DNA of 64,000 bases from Ohtaekwangia koreensis (GCF_900167975.1 NZ_FUZU01000005.1:315001-379000); one strand, 5' to 3'. Shown: positions 1 to 9,049, counted from the stretch's first letter. Program-made: numbers and translations. Notes: a model not told the origin generated them from the letters alone.

Positions 1-217
1 TTCCGAACAATTCAGACTTTCTATACCGGTCAAGATCCTGTGTGCTGTTCCAATGGCTAAGCGTTGTATAGATGGTTGGGGCGCTGGTATCTTTTAAGAG
101 TTCAAGATGAGTGCATCCTTCAAAATTTCTGATCGCATTTTTATGCTGATGAAAGATGGATAAAAATTCTTCAACGCCCGTTTCCGTAAAATGCATTCTT
201 ACAATTCTTATAATCAT
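1..217 (-). CDS. Antibiotic biosynthesis monooxygenase (ABM) domain protein, 5' part only
   Basis: Seen: an open minus-strand frame running off the left edge. It starts with ATG at 215-217 and gives about 72 residues beginning MIIRIVRMHFTETGVEEF, followed by the segment NFEGCTHLELL and an SHWNS segment. This is the beta-alpha-beta pattern of small ABM/YgiN-type ferredoxin-fold proteins, where an (F/V)R.F..  start is followed by a 'GC..L.L.... P .... W' core. Members act as quinol monooxygenases or small heme- or substrate-binding enzymes; the specific substrate cannot be told. The C-terminal third lies outside the window. It is divergent from the small membrane protein at 251, with about 33 bp between starts. 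The family call is by motif reading only. Confidence 0.72.
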   Translation of the reverse strand, partial: MIIRIVRMHFTETGVEEFLSIFHQHKNAIRNFEGCTHLELLKDTSAPTIYTTLSHWNSTQDLDRYRKSELFG

Positions 218-250
218 GCTCGTTTCTTTACCTTGCAATGTCAAATCGTT

Positions 251-451
251 ATGATGAAAAAAGTTAGTGTATTTCTGATTGTCTTTGTTAGCGTTGTTGC
301 TTTATTCTCTCAAGGTGTTCTTCATAGAATAAACTGGAAGGTAGGTTATGTTAGCGCTTACGTTGTAAGCATCATGCTTATGGGGGTAGCCTTGGCGTTG
401 TTTGGTTACGGTGTTAATCGTTTGGTGAGACGCAGACGCGCTGATCTCTGA
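251..451 (+). CDS. Small two-helix membrane protein of unknown function
   Basis: Seen: a 66-residue frame starting MMKKVSVFLIV. It has a hydrophobic helix at about residues 5-21, a second at about 33-54, and a basic tail RRRRADL consistent with a cytoplasmic C-terminus. An upstream in-frame ATG at 191 would give 86 residues, but it would overlap the divergent ABM gene. The ATG pair at 251/254, directly before a lysine-rich start and hydrophobic stretch, is therefore preferred. The stop touches the convergent gene that ends at 452. No family is recognised. It could be a spurious frame, but the composition (two membrane spans, positive-inside tail) looks protein-like. Confidence 0.5.
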   Translation: MMKKVSVFLIVFVSVVALFSQGVLHRINWKVGYVSAYVVSIMLMGVALALFGYGVNRLVRRRRADL

Positions 452-1225
452 TTATTCTTCGAAGAGAATGCTTACAGTACTGTCGTAATCCAGTCCAAGT
501 AATTCGGCGGCATTCCCTTTATATATGCCTACTTCAAGCAAGCCAAGGCTGTTGAATACAATGAAGCATTCGCCTTGTTCCGCCTGGTTATATTGTGTGT
601 GAATTCTTCTGAATTTTTCTCCTCCAAACTGTACAGTATACTGCTTGCCGTTGCTTAAAATATCAAACGCATCTTTGGGGATGTTCGTGATAAGATTACC
701 CATTCCATCAACGCGAATAACGGTGCCTGTAATTTGTTTCTTCGTAGCCTTAACCTGGCGGTCGATCATTTTCCTAAAGTTCGGCATCGGCTTACCAAGG
801 TTGGTAATCGAAACACCGCTGGCCAACTTCACGGCAGCTGGCGCAAAAACATCACGCTCGGGAAATGTAGTGCTGATGGCATTAATGGTATTAAGCTCGA
901 CTAATTGCTGATGCGATCGATCACTGATCAATCCGAATAAACCATTATCACATCCTACAAAAAAATGATCTTCGAGTTGGAGTGCGATAAAAGCATCACC
1001 ACGATTTCCGGTTGAGTCAACGCCTACCAGGTGTACTGTCCCTTTCGGGAAATCGCGGAACACCGCCCGAAGTACAAAGGCAGCATGCCCAATGTCTGAT
1101 GGTTTTATTTTATGGCTGATGTCTTCAACCCGAATGCCCGGGTTGATGGTAATGATGCGGGCTTTGATCGCTGCCACGTAATGGTCACTTTCACCTGAGT
1201 CCGTAAGAAGTGTAACGATGGCCAT
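452..1225 (-). CDS. S-adenosyl-L-methionine hydrolase (DUF62/SAM hydroxide adenosyltransferase family)
   Basis: The family cleaves SAM to adenosine and methionine using an activated water and is related to bacterial fluorinase and chlorinase. Seen: 257 residues, the usual length. It has the N-terminal TLLTDSG motif (Asp9), VGVDSTGNRGDAF with Asp70 and Arg75, FVGCDNGLFG near residue 89, ERDVFAPAAV near 124, and a C-terminal beta-barrel with DGMGNLITNI near 172. The triad known for archaeal DUF62 is Asp-Arg-His, with the His just before RDxFAP. Here that segment reads TFPERDVFAP, so the His appears absent. The gene is monocistronic and divergent from phoH with a 184-bp spacer. The family is clear; activity is less certain because of the missing His. 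Confidence 0.88.
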   Translation of the reverse strand: MAIVTLLTDSGESDHYVAAIKARIITINPGIRVEDISHKIKPSDIGHAAFVLRAVFRDFPKGTVHLVGVDSTGNRGDAFIALQLEDHFFVGCDNGLFGLISDRSHQQLVELNTINAISTTFPERDVFAPAAVKLASGVSITNLGKPMPNFRKMIDRQVKATKKQITGTVIRVDGMGNLITNIPKDAFDILSNGKQYTVQFGGEKFRRIHTQYNQAEQGECFIVFNSLGLLEVGIYKGNAAELLGLDYDSTVSILFEE

Positions 1226-1409
1226 GGTTGATGCTGCGGCAGATATTCATTAATTTTGATTTGGCAAAGTAAACATTTTTAGAGCATATAGTGTATTGAA
1301 CTTTGTGAAGACCCTCTTGGTTAAATTTAATACCATGTAAAAGAAGCTGAAGCAAACCCGATACACTTTGAGAACATTATCTGATGTCTAACATTTAACA
1401 ACGAAATAG

Positions 1410-2369
1410 TTGATAGAAAAAACAGTAACACTTGAAAATATTTCCCTGATCGATTTCCTGGGAGTTGCCAATAAAACTATTGATACACTGGCTGCTGCAT
1501 TCCCCAAGAGTCGTATCATATCACGCGGAAACCAGATACATATAAAAGGATCTACTTCAGAGATTGTACAGATCGATGACATCCTGGCTTCGCTTATAGA
1601 GCACTATCATAAATATGGTAAGGTAACGGAGGAGAATGTCCAAAATTACATTTCGCATGAGCATGAGATCATGCTTCCGGACAATCAACAACCCGCAGAA
1701 GATATTATCATCTACGGAACGAAGGGTAATCCTATAAAACCTAAAACGGTCAATCAGCAAAAACTCGTTGATGCAGTAAAGGAAAATGATCTTGTCTTTG
1801 CGCTTGGTCCTGCCGGTACAGGGAAGACCTATATCTCGGTAGCACTGGCAGTACGCGCCTTGAAGAATAAACAGGTCAAGAAAATTATTATTACGCGTCC
1901 GGCAGTAGAAGCAGGAGAGAACCTTGGTTTTCTTCCCGGTGATTTAAAGGAGAAGATTGATCCATACCTTCGTCCCATCTATGATGGACTGAACGATATG
2001 ATTCCATTTGAAAAGCTCCGATACTATATGGAGCGCGAGATCATCGAGATTGCACCGCTGGCCTATATGCGTGGACGTACGCTGAACAATGCTTTTATCT
2101 TGCTCGATGAAGCACAGAATACTACCCCGATGCAGATGAAGATGTTCCTCACCCGTATGGGGCCGGATTCTAAAATGATTGTAACGGGAGATACGTCACA
2201 GATCGATTTACCGTCACGGCAAAGTTCCGGACTGAAGGAAGCCATCCGTATACTGCGTGAAGTAAAAGGAATTGGTATGGTTGAGTTGAATGAGAAAGAT
2301 GTAGTGCGCCACCGGCTTGTACGTGATATTATAGAAGCATACCACCGCGAAGCAAATGACATTCGATAG
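1410..2369 (+). CDS. PhoH family ATPase
   Basis: Cytoplasmic P-loop ATPase of the PhoH/YbeZ type, which in other bacteria is linked to RNA metabolism and often sits beside ybeY. Seen: 319 residues, a KH-like N-terminal segment (about 1-70, with IISRGNQIHIKG), Walker A GPAGTGKT near residues 133-140 and Walker B FILLDEAQN near 229. The start is TTG: an in-frame TAG lies immediately upstream at 1407-1409, and the next in-frame ATG would remove the first 87 residues that belong to the family. It is followed after 66 bp by comEC in the same direction. ybeY is not adjacent here. Confidence 0.93.
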   Translation: MIEKTVTLENISLIDFLGVANKTIDTLAAAFPKSRIISRGNQIHIKGSTSEIVQIDDILASLIEHYHKYGKVTEENVQNYISHEHEIMLPDNQQPAEDIIIYGTKGNPIKPKTVNQQKLVDAVKENDLVFALGPAGTGKTYISVALAVRALKNKQVKKIIITRPAVEAGENLGFLPGDLKEKIDPYLRPIYDGLNDMIPFEKLRYYMEREIIEIAPLAYMRGRTLNNAFILLDEAQNTTPMQMKMFLTRMGPDSKMIVTGDTSQIDLPSRQSSGLKEAIRILREVKGIGMVELNEKDVVRHRLVRDIIEAYHREANDIR

Positions 2370-2435
2370 ATAAGTACAGAGGAAGTTAGGAACGCTCATC
2401 AGAATTTTCCTAACTTTCCTTCTTACTATATCAGT

Positions 2436-4505
2436 ATGCTCCGTTGGATTCCGTATGCCGTTGTTCGCATGGTTGTGTTTTTTATTGCCGGTATATTACT
2501 GGGGATATACCTACCTGATTTTCTTCCTGAAAAAAGTCTTGTAATTCTCTTTCTCATATTGCTGGGGTGCTATGTGATGCGTTTTATTTTACAGCAAGTA
2601 TATAAGAGACCATTTTTCAATCCCGGGTTTTTAGGACTGTTGATTATATTTCTGGCGGGCTACCTCCACCTGATCAACAGTACGGATGCAAGAAGGAAAG
2701 ATAACCTCATCAATCTCCAAACACCTGTAGAATTTTACGAGGCTGCTATAATCAGCAATGCTCAGAGTAAGGATCGGTCGTGGAAAGCAGAAGCCACTGT
2801 AAGATGTGTAAAAACAAAAGATGGCTGGGAGAAATATCATGGTAATATAGTACTGTATTTTCCGAAGACTGATTTCAAGAAACCGTATCAATACGGAGAT
2901 ATACTCCTGGTGAAAGGCAATCCGCAGATTGTTCCGGCTCCTGGTAATCCGGGAGAGTTTGACTATAAACGTTTTCTGTCATTTCGTAAGGTATATCACC
3001 AGCAGTTCGTGCGACAAAACGATGTAAAATATATTGCGAGCGATCCATCCTCTGTAATTTTATACTATGCTATCAAAGCCCGAATATGGGCTGATACTAC
3101 ATTAACGAAATTTGTTACAGGTGAACGGGAGCAAGCCATTGCCTCTGCACTCGTACTCGGTGTAACCGATGGTCTCGATAATGATTTGCTAAATGCGTAT
3201 GCTGCTACCGGTGCCATGCACGTGCTCGCGGTATCGGGTCTGCATATCAGCATCATTTATATGATTATACTCTGGCTGCTACATCCACTCGGTAAATCAA
3301 AATCGGGTCGATTGATCCAGGCTATATTGAGTCTTGTTATCCTCTGGGGATATGCGTTTGTTACCGGTCTTTCACCTTCTGTGCTGCGAGCCGTAACCAT
3401 GTTTACATTTATAGTGGTTGCCAAGACCTGGAACCGGCAGACGAATATTTATAATATACTCGCATCGTCTGCACTTTGTTTATTGGTATACGAACCCTAT
3501 ATGATCATGTCGGTCGCCTTCCAGCTTTCCTACCTGGCGGTATTGGGTATAGTATATTTGCAGCCGGGCCTCTATAATCTTTGGGAGCCTAATTCACGCT
3601 TATGGGACGAGGTCTGGAAGATCACAAGCGTTTCCATCGCTGCACAACTTGCTACACTATCACTGGGCTTGTTATACTTTCATCAGTTTCCCAATTATTT
3701 TTTACTCTCGAACTTATTGGTTATACCAGGTTCATTTCTTGTATTGGTCATAGGCTTACTGGTACTGGTCGTTAGTTTTATCAACCCATTGGCCAGCTTC
3801 TTAGGACTATTACTTCAATGGACTATACAGGCGCTGAACATAGTGGTGTTTACAGTGGAGGCATTTCCATTTAGTCTGGTTGATAATATTTATATCAATA
3901 CATTTCAAAGCTGGATGTTGATGGGTGTAATCACAGGTGGTGTACTTCTTTTTCAGTATAGAAAATTTCCATATTTAGTATCGGCCTTTGCCTGTGCTAT
4001 TTTGTTTGTTGTCGGGCAATGGAATCATTTTTATGAAGACGTAGAAGATACCGGAATTGCTATATACAAAGTGCCTCACCATAGTGCTATGGATCTTATA
4101 GATCATGGTCAGGCCTACTTTATTACCGACTCCGTACTGATACAAAGTGCTTCCTCTATCCGGTTTCACATTCATCCCAACAGGTTGCAACATGGCGTTG
4201 CCATTGTAAACGCTATAGATCCAGGTATAGCACGAGGTTACCGAAGCTTTACCTGGCATGGTAAATCTATCCTGCAGATACTGAAAGGCAATGCAATACC
4301 CAGGGGAATGACAGTCGACTATCTCATCGTTTCCAATAACGCAGTGAAAAATCTTTCATCGCTGGCTTCGATACATGCTTCCCAAATAATTCTGGATAGC
4401 AGTAACTCTTACTATTTTGCAGGCAGATTGCTGGACCAGGCCGCAAAGCTGAATATCAACTTGTACTCGGTATGGCACGAAGGTGCATTCGTTAATAGGA
4501 TTTAA
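2436..4505 (+). CDS. comEC: ComEC/Rec2 family competence membrane protein
   Basis: Channel component for uptake of single-stranded DNA during natural transformation, in the inner membrane. Seen: 689 residues with two or three N-terminal membrane spans, a DUF4131-like soluble segment at about 75-200 (GNPQIVPAPGNPGEFDY), then the Competence domain with many spans starting near residue 235. The conserved stretch HVLAVSGLHISII and GLSPSVLRA are present. The C-terminal about 150 residues are soluble, but I see no HxHxDH metal site, so the metallo-beta-lactamase nuclease domain of Bacillus-type ComEC is missing or degenerate. It is followed by an enoyl-CoA hydratase after 25 bp. Confidence 0.9.
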   Translation: MLRWIPYAVVRMVVFFIAGILLGIYLPDFLPEKSLVILFLILLGCYVMRFILQQVYKRPFFNPGFLGLLIIFLAGYLHLINSTDARRKDNLINLQTPVEFYEAAIISNAQSKDRSWKAEATVRCVKTKDGWEKYHGNIVLYFPKTDFKKPYQYGDILLVKGNPQIVPAPGNPGEFDYKRFLSFRKVYHQQFVRQNDVKYIASDPSSVILYYAIKARIWADTTLTKFVTGEREQAIASALVLGVTDGLDNDLLNAYAATGAMHVLAVSGLHISIIYMIILWLLHPLGKSKSGRLIQAILSLVILWGYAFVTGLSPSVLRAVTMFTFIVVAKTWNRQTNIYNILASSALCLLVYEPYMIMSVAFQLSYLAVLGIVYLQPGLYNLWEPNSRLWDEVWKITSVSIAAQLATLSLGLLYFHQFPNYFLLSNLLVIPGSFLVLVIGLLVLVVSFINPLASFLGLLLQWTIQALNIVVFTVEAFPFSLVDNIYINTFQSWMLMGVITGGVLLFQYRKFPYLVSAFACAILFVVGQWNHFYEDVEDTGIAIYKVPHHSAMDLIDHGQAYFITDSVLIQSASSIRFHIHPNRLQHGVAIVNAIDPGIARGYRSFTWHGKSILQILKGNAIPRGMTVDYLIVSNNAVKNLSSLASIHASQIILDSSNSYYFAGRLLDQAAKLNINLYSVWHEGAFVNRI

Positions 4506-4530
4506 TACTATACTTCAAACATCATATAGC

Positions 4531-5304
4531 ATGAACCAAATTGAATATACTGTAAAGGATCGCATAGGATATATCACACTGAATCGTCCGGAGAAACGCA
4601 ATGCATTAAGTTTTGAATTGGTAGCAGCGTTGAAGGAAGCTTTCACCAAAGCAGAGGATGACACCGCGGTAAAAATAATTATACTGCGGGCAAACGGTGA
4701 AGCGTTTTGTGCCGGAGCCGACCTCGGGTATCTGCAACAGTTACAAAAGTTCTCCTACGAAGAAAATTTGGCTGACTCAAACCACCTGAAGGAATTATTC
4801 CTCAAGATATATACTTTGAAAAAAGTAGTGATCGCGCAAGTACAAGGTCATGCTCTCGCTGGCGGCTGTGGTCTTGCATCGGTATGCGATTTTATATTCG
4901 CAGTGCCGGAAGCGAAGTTTGGGTATACTGAAGTGAAGATCGGTTTTATACCCGCCATCGTCATGGTATTTTTGCTGCGCAAGATTGGTGAGGCGAAAGC
5001 AAAGCAACTTTTGTTAAGCGGAGATCTGATAACAGCCGAAGACGCATATCGTATAGGGCTCATCAATTATATAGTAGACAAAGAAAAGATAGAAAATGAA
5101 GTGTTGGAGTTTTCTTATCGGTTGATCCATACAAATTCGTCTAATTCCATGGAGCTTACCAAGCAAATGATAGCATCTATACAATCCCTGCACTTAGATG
5201 ATGCGCTAACGTTTGCGTCAACGATGAACGCTAAAGCTCGTACCAGTGAAGATTGTATAAAAGGTATTCAGGCATTTTTGAATAAGGAGAAAATTCAATG
5301 GTAA
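4531..5304 (+). CDS. Enoyl-CoA hydratase/isomerase (crotonase) family protein
   Basis: Crotonase-fold enzyme acting on acyl-CoA thioesters. Seen: 257 residues from ATG 4531 (MNQIEYTVKDRIGYITLNRP). It has oxyanion-hole segments GEAFCAGADL near residue 61 and GHALAGGCGLASVC near 107, and a TEVKIGFIPA segment near 134 that carries one of the usual active-site glutamates. A frame opening at 4483 would start inside comEC and is less likely. Close same-strand spacing to comEC suggests co-transcription, though no functional link is evident. The exact substrate cannot be told; methylglutaconyl- or 3-hydroxyacyl-CoA type is possible. Confidence 0.9.
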   Translation: MNQIEYTVKDRIGYITLNRPEKRNALSFELVAALKEAFTKAEDDTAVKIIILRANGEAFCAGADLGYLQQLQKFSYEENLADSNHLKELFLKIYTLKKVVIAQVQGHALAGGCGLASVCDFIFAVPEAKFGYTEVKIGFIPAIVMVFLLRKIGEAKAKQLLLSGDLITAEDAYRIGLINYIVDKEKIENEVLEFSYRLIHTNSSNSMELTKQMIASIQSLHLDDALTFASTMNAKARTSEDCIKGIQAFLNKEKIQW

Positions 5305-5408
5305 ATTATTGAATCTCGCTATAAATAGGACATCAATATTACAGGGATAGTATATTTATCGCATGAAAAGTATATACTCAGGGTATATTTTGAACCCAAA
5401 ACAAATCC

Positions 5409-6266
5409 ATGCGAATTTTAATGTGTATTCTATGGAGCGCGATATCTATATCGCTCTCCGCGCAATCGTATTCCGGTGATACCTGGAAGGACGCCAGTAA
5501 AAAAGGAAAAGGCAATGTTTCTTTTGCCTATGTTGAAACCCCAAGTTTTGCCTATATAGATGACTCCGGAAAACTTACCGGCATTTGTGTAGATATCATG
5601 AATGACTTTGTAGTGTGGCTGAAGGAAAGCAAAAAGGTGGAAATCAGTCCTAAATTTGTGGGCGATGGATCTAACTTTCGCGGCATGTTCGACAAAGTAA
5701 AAAATTCGAAAGGTGGCGTGTTCGGACTTGGTAACATCACCATCACCGAAGAGCGGAGGAAGGAAGTAAAATTCAGTCAGCCCTTCATTACAAACTTTGC
5801 TATACTCATTACACAATCCAAAGTACCTACGCTGGCAAAATTTGAAGATATGCCCAAGACTTTCGTTGACCTGACGGCCTATACTGCGAAGGGTACCTTA
5901 AATGAAAAACGCATTCTCGATTTAAAGAACAATTACTATTCGGATCTTAAGATAGTATATACGACCACCAGCCAGGAAACGCTTGAAAAAATATTCGAAG
6001 ATCCTAAAGGAGTCGGATACCTTGACCTGGCATTTTATCTCGAAGCGGTACAAATGAAGAAAGGCATCAAGCGTCATCCCATCGCTGATAAGGCTGCTGA
6101 GCAATTCGGTTTTATCATGCCCCTCAATAGCGATTGGACTCCCGTGCTAGACGAATTTCTAAAAGCGAACGGCGGCTATACCACCACAGCAAAGTATAAA
6201 TCTATTTTGTTGAAACACCTGGGAGAAGCCGGTATGAAGCTCATGCAATCTGCTTCCAAGCAGTAG
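5409..6266 (+). CDS. Extracellular/periplasmic solute-binding protein, family 3
   Basis: Binds small molecules, typically amino acids or opines, in the periplasm. Seen: 285 residues with a short signal peptide (MRILMCILWSAISISLSAQ). A type-II periplasmic binding fold follows, containing SFAYVETPSFAYID, the GVFGLGNITITEERRKEVKFS segment in two parts typical of family 3 ('G.. tit.eR...v.FS.P'), and FGFIMPLNSDW near the C-terminus. No ABC permease or ATPase gene is next to it, so it may act alone as a sensor or binding protein. A 12-bp inverted repeat and an AAC-rich stretch separate it from recQ. Confidence 0.85.
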   Translation: MRILMCILWSAISISLSAQSYSGDTWKDASKKGKGNVSFAYVETPSFAYIDDSGKLTGICVDIMNDFVVWLKESKKVEISPKFVGDGSNFRGMFDKVKNSKGGVFGLGNITITEERRKEVKFSQPFITNFAILITQSKVPTLAKFEDMPKTFVDLTAYTAKGTLNEKRILDLKNNYYSDLKIVYTTTSQETLEKIFEDPKGVGYLDLAFYLEAVQMKKGIKRHPIADKAAEQFGFIMPLNSDWTPVLDEFLKANGGYTTTAKYKSILLKHLGEAGMKLMQSASKQ

Positions 6267-6286
6267 CCCTAACCGTTGGAGGAACG

Positions 6287-6352
6287 CGTTCACTGTTACT
6301 CGTAGCAGCAGCAAACTAAAAATTTGTTCCAATTAACGATTAACAGTGAACG
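6287..6352. repeat. 12-bp inverted repeat between solute-binding protein gene and recQ
   Basis: CGTTCACTGTTA at 6287-6298 is exactly complementary to TAACAGTGAACG at 6341-6352, leaving a 42-nt loop. There is no T-run directly after the second arm, so it is not a classical terminator. The second arm is part of an AAC-rich tandem stretch (6335-6367) that resembles one upstream of uvrB. Confidence 0.5.
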
Positions 6353-6384
6353 TATAACGGATAACGGTACTATATTCGTCTCTG

Positions 6385-8304
6385 TTGGAGACACCCGTTT
6401 CGATATTAAAAAAGTACTGGCAACATGGTCAGTTCAGACCGTTGCAGGAAGATATTATTACATCGGTACTGCAAGGGCATGATACCCTGGCGTTGCTCCC
6501 GACCGGCGGTGGAAAATCGGTATGCTTTCAGGTACCTGCTTTATTGCTGGACGGAATTTGTATCGTGATCACTCCCCTTATTGCTTTGATGAAAGACCAG
6601 GTGGAGCAATTAAAAAGGCGTGGCATCCTGGCCGTTGCTATCCACTCGGGTATGCATCGCAGGGAAATAGATATACTGTTGGATAACTGTATATATGGGC
6701 CGGTAAAGTTTTTATACGTTTCTCCCGAACGCCTGCAAACCGAATTATTTATAGCACGTGCAAAGCAAATGAAGATCGCGCTGATCGCGATTGATGAAGC
6801 GCACTGTATATCGCAATGGGGATATGATTTCAGACCGCCTTACCTGCAGATCCCTTCCTTGCGGGAATTGAAACCCGATGCTCCCGTGATTGCGCTCACT
6901 GCAACGGCTACGCTACTGGTAAAAGAAGACATCATGGAGAAGCTGGCATTCCGGCAACCGGCAGCAGTTTTTCAGAAATCTTTCGCGCGTGAAAATCTTT
7001 CTTTTGTTGTTCGCAAAACTGAAAACAAAGAGAAGAAGTTGCTGGATATTCTGCAGAAGGTAAAAGGCAGTGCAATTATATATGTCCGCTCGCGCAAGGC
7101 TACACAACAGATTGCTGAGTGGCTTTCCAAGAGAGGTATCAGCGCTTCGTATTATCATGCCGGACTGGATTTCGAAGATCGTTCCAAAAGACAAGAGGAG
7201 TGGATCCATGATAAGAGTCGTGTAATGGTAGCAACCAACGCTTTTGGTATGGGTATAGATAAGCCCAATGTACGACTCGTTGTCCATCTGGATATACCGG
7301 AAAATATCGAATCATATTATCAGGAAGCGGGTCGTGCCGGGCGCGATGGTATACGGTCGTTTGCTGTTATACTATACCAGGATTCAGATGTTGTTAGTCT
7401 TCAATTCAAAACGGAGCAGGCACATCCCTCTCCCGAAGTTTTAAAGAAGGTATACCAGGCGCTTGCCAATTATTATCAACTCGCCATTGGCAGCAGTGGC
7501 GGAGAGAGTTACGATTTTGACCTGCACGATTTTGCAGAACGGTTCAAATATCATCAGGCTGAAGTATATATAGCACTGAAGAAACTGGAGGAGGAGGGAT
7601 TCATTCAGTTCAACGAAAGTTTTTACAATCCTTCACATCTTTTTCTCGCGGTTGATAAAGCGAAGCTATATGAATTCCAAATTGCAAATGCACGATTCGA
7701 TCCGGTTATAAAAATGTTGCTTCGCCTGTATGGTGGCGAGTTGTTTGCAGATTTTGTAAAGATCTCCGAACCGTATCTCGCCAGAGGATTGAAGGTTTCT
7801 GATAGAGAAATGATCACGATTCTTCAGCATCTTCACGAACTGAACATTGTAGTGTATCAGCCCATGAAAAATAAACCGCAGATTACATTTGTAATGCCGC
7901 GGCAGGATGCCGACAAACTTCCTCTGAACAATCAGCGGCTTGAAGAACGCAAAAAGCTGATTACCGATAAAATGAAGGCGATTGTGAATTTCACTACTGA
8001 AACACATCGCTGCCGCATGCAGGTTATTCAGGCCTATTTCGGTGAGGAAACTTTTACGGTATGTGGCCTTTGTGATGTTTGTATTGAGCAACGAAAAGCG
8101 AATAATCACTCGGCTTTCGAATTATTACGCGCAGAAATCGTTACTATCATGAAGGGTGCTTCCATGACCATCGAAGAGCTTGAAGAATATATTGAGCCAA
8201 CGGACCATGAATTATTTGCAGATGTAGTGCGCGACCTCGTGGATGAAGGCTTGCTGAAGTATGACGACAGCTGGCGACTGCAACTTTCTGAACAAAGAAA
8301 CTGA
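6385..8304 (+). CDS. recQ: RecQ family ATP-dependent DNA helicase
   Basis: 3'-5' DNA helicase for recombination and fork repair. Seen: 639 residues with motif 0 FRPLQEDII, motif I TGGGKS (Lys44), motif II DEAH (137-140), aromatic-rich loop HCISQWGYDFR, motif VI QEAGRAGRDG, and a RecQ-type zinc site whose cysteines lie in HRC.. and CGLCDVC near residues 538-566. The protein stops after a short C-terminal winged-helix-like part; no HRDC domain is visible. The start is TTG at 6385, chosen because METPVSILKKYW aligns with the usual RecQ N-terminus and no ATG lies nearby. It is followed after 4 bp by the YdcF-like gene, so the two are probably co-transcribed. Confidence 0.95.
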   Translation: METPVSILKKYWQHGQFRPLQEDIITSVLQGHDTLALLPTGGGKSVCFQVPALLLDGICIVITPLIALMKDQVEQLKRRGILAVAIHSGMHRREIDILLDNCIYGPVKFLYVSPERLQTELFIARAKQMKIALIAIDEAHCISQWGYDFRPPYLQIPSLRELKPDAPVIALTATATLLVKEDIMEKLAFRQPAAVFQKSFARENLSFVVRKTENKEKKLLDILQKVKGSAIIYVRSRKATQQIAEWLSKRGISASYYHAGLDFEDRSKRQEEWIHDKSRVMVATNAFGMGIDKPNVRLVVHLDIPENIESYYQEAGRAGRDGIRSFAVILYQDSDVVSLQFKTEQAHPSPEVLKKVYQALANYYQLAIGSSGGESYDFDLHDFAERFKYHQAEVYIALKKLEEEGFIQFNESFYNPSHLFLAVDKAKLYEFQIANARFDPVIKMLLRLYGGELFADFVKISEPYLARGLKVSDREMITILQHLHELNIVVYQPMKNKPQITFVMPRQDADKLPLNNQRLEERKKLITDKMKAIVNFTTETHRCRMQVIQAYFGEETFTVCGLCDVCIEQRKANNHSAFELLRAEIVTIMKGASMTIEELEEYIEPTDHELFADVVRDLVDEGLLKYDDSWRLQLSEQRN

Positions 8305-8308
8305 TTGT

Positions 8309-9049
8309 ATGTTATATACCATTATGCGAAAAGGATTGAAGAAGTTTGTCAGGATTTTTATTTATGTACATATATTTTTGGCAGTTTCGCTATTGCTGAC
8401 GCATTGTACATTTAAACGTTATGCTGAAAAATCATATGCGCGTGCAAAAAAAGACAAGCCATACGATGTTATCATTGTGCCGGGAGTTCCCTATGAAAAA
8501 GAGAACACCACCATGGTTATGAAGATGAGAATTTTCTGGGCCAAGCATTTATATGACAGTGGCTATACCAAGAATATAATCTTCTCGGGAGCCGCAGTAT
8601 ATAGTCCGTTCGTGGAAGCACTAGCTATGAAAACAATTGCTGACTCATTGGGGATTCCTGCCGAACATACTTTTGCAGAAACAAAAGCAGAACATAGCAC
8701 GGAAAATATCTATTACTCTTGGAGGCTGGCGAAGGAACTCGGCTTCAAAAAAATAGCACTGGCCACCGATCCATATCAATCCGGTTTATTACGAAGCTTC
8801 ACCAGGCGTTATTGCCCCGGTGTAAAAGCTATACCTATTGTATTTGGGATGCTCGACATCAGCAATAAGTCTTTGCCCGTAATCGACACTACATCTTGTC
8901 ATGCCGATGGTTTTGTATCTATACTAGAGCGCGAAGGATTCTGGCAGCGTTTCCGAGGCACATTGGGTAAACGTGTGAAAGAAGATCGAAGAGAGTCTAA
9001 AAAACAAAAGGAGAAGAGCGAGGAAAGTGTGAGCCAAACAACCTATTGA
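8309..9049 (+). CDS. YdcF/SanA-like DUF218 membrane-anchored protein
   Basis: Seen: about 246 residues from ATG 8309 (MLYTIMRKGLKKF; ATG 8324 is an alternative). It has one N-terminal membrane helix at about residues 15-33 followed by a DUF218 domain: DVIIVPGVPYE, IIFSGAA, a TKAEHSTEN-type acidic segment ('e..s.nT.EN' in the family), and KIALATDPYQSGL. DUF218 proteins (SanA, ElyC, YdcF) are associated with envelope integrity in other bacteria. The C-terminus (about 30 residues) is highly charged with lysine, glutamate and serine. It starts just after the recQ stop. A frame opening inside recQ at 8261 was not chosen. Confidence 0.85.
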   Translation: MLYTIMRKGLKKFVRIFIYVHIFLAVSLLLTHCTFKRYAEKSYARAKKDKPYDVIIVPGVPYEKENTTMVMKMRIFWAKHLYDSGYTKNIIFSGAAVYSPFVEALAMKTIADSLGIPAEHTFAETKAEHSTENIYYSWRLAKELGFKKIALATDPYQSGLLRSFTRRYCPGVKAIPIVFGMLDISNKSLPVIDTTSCHADGFVSILEREGFWQRFRGTLGKRVKEDRRESKKQKEKSEESVSQTTY

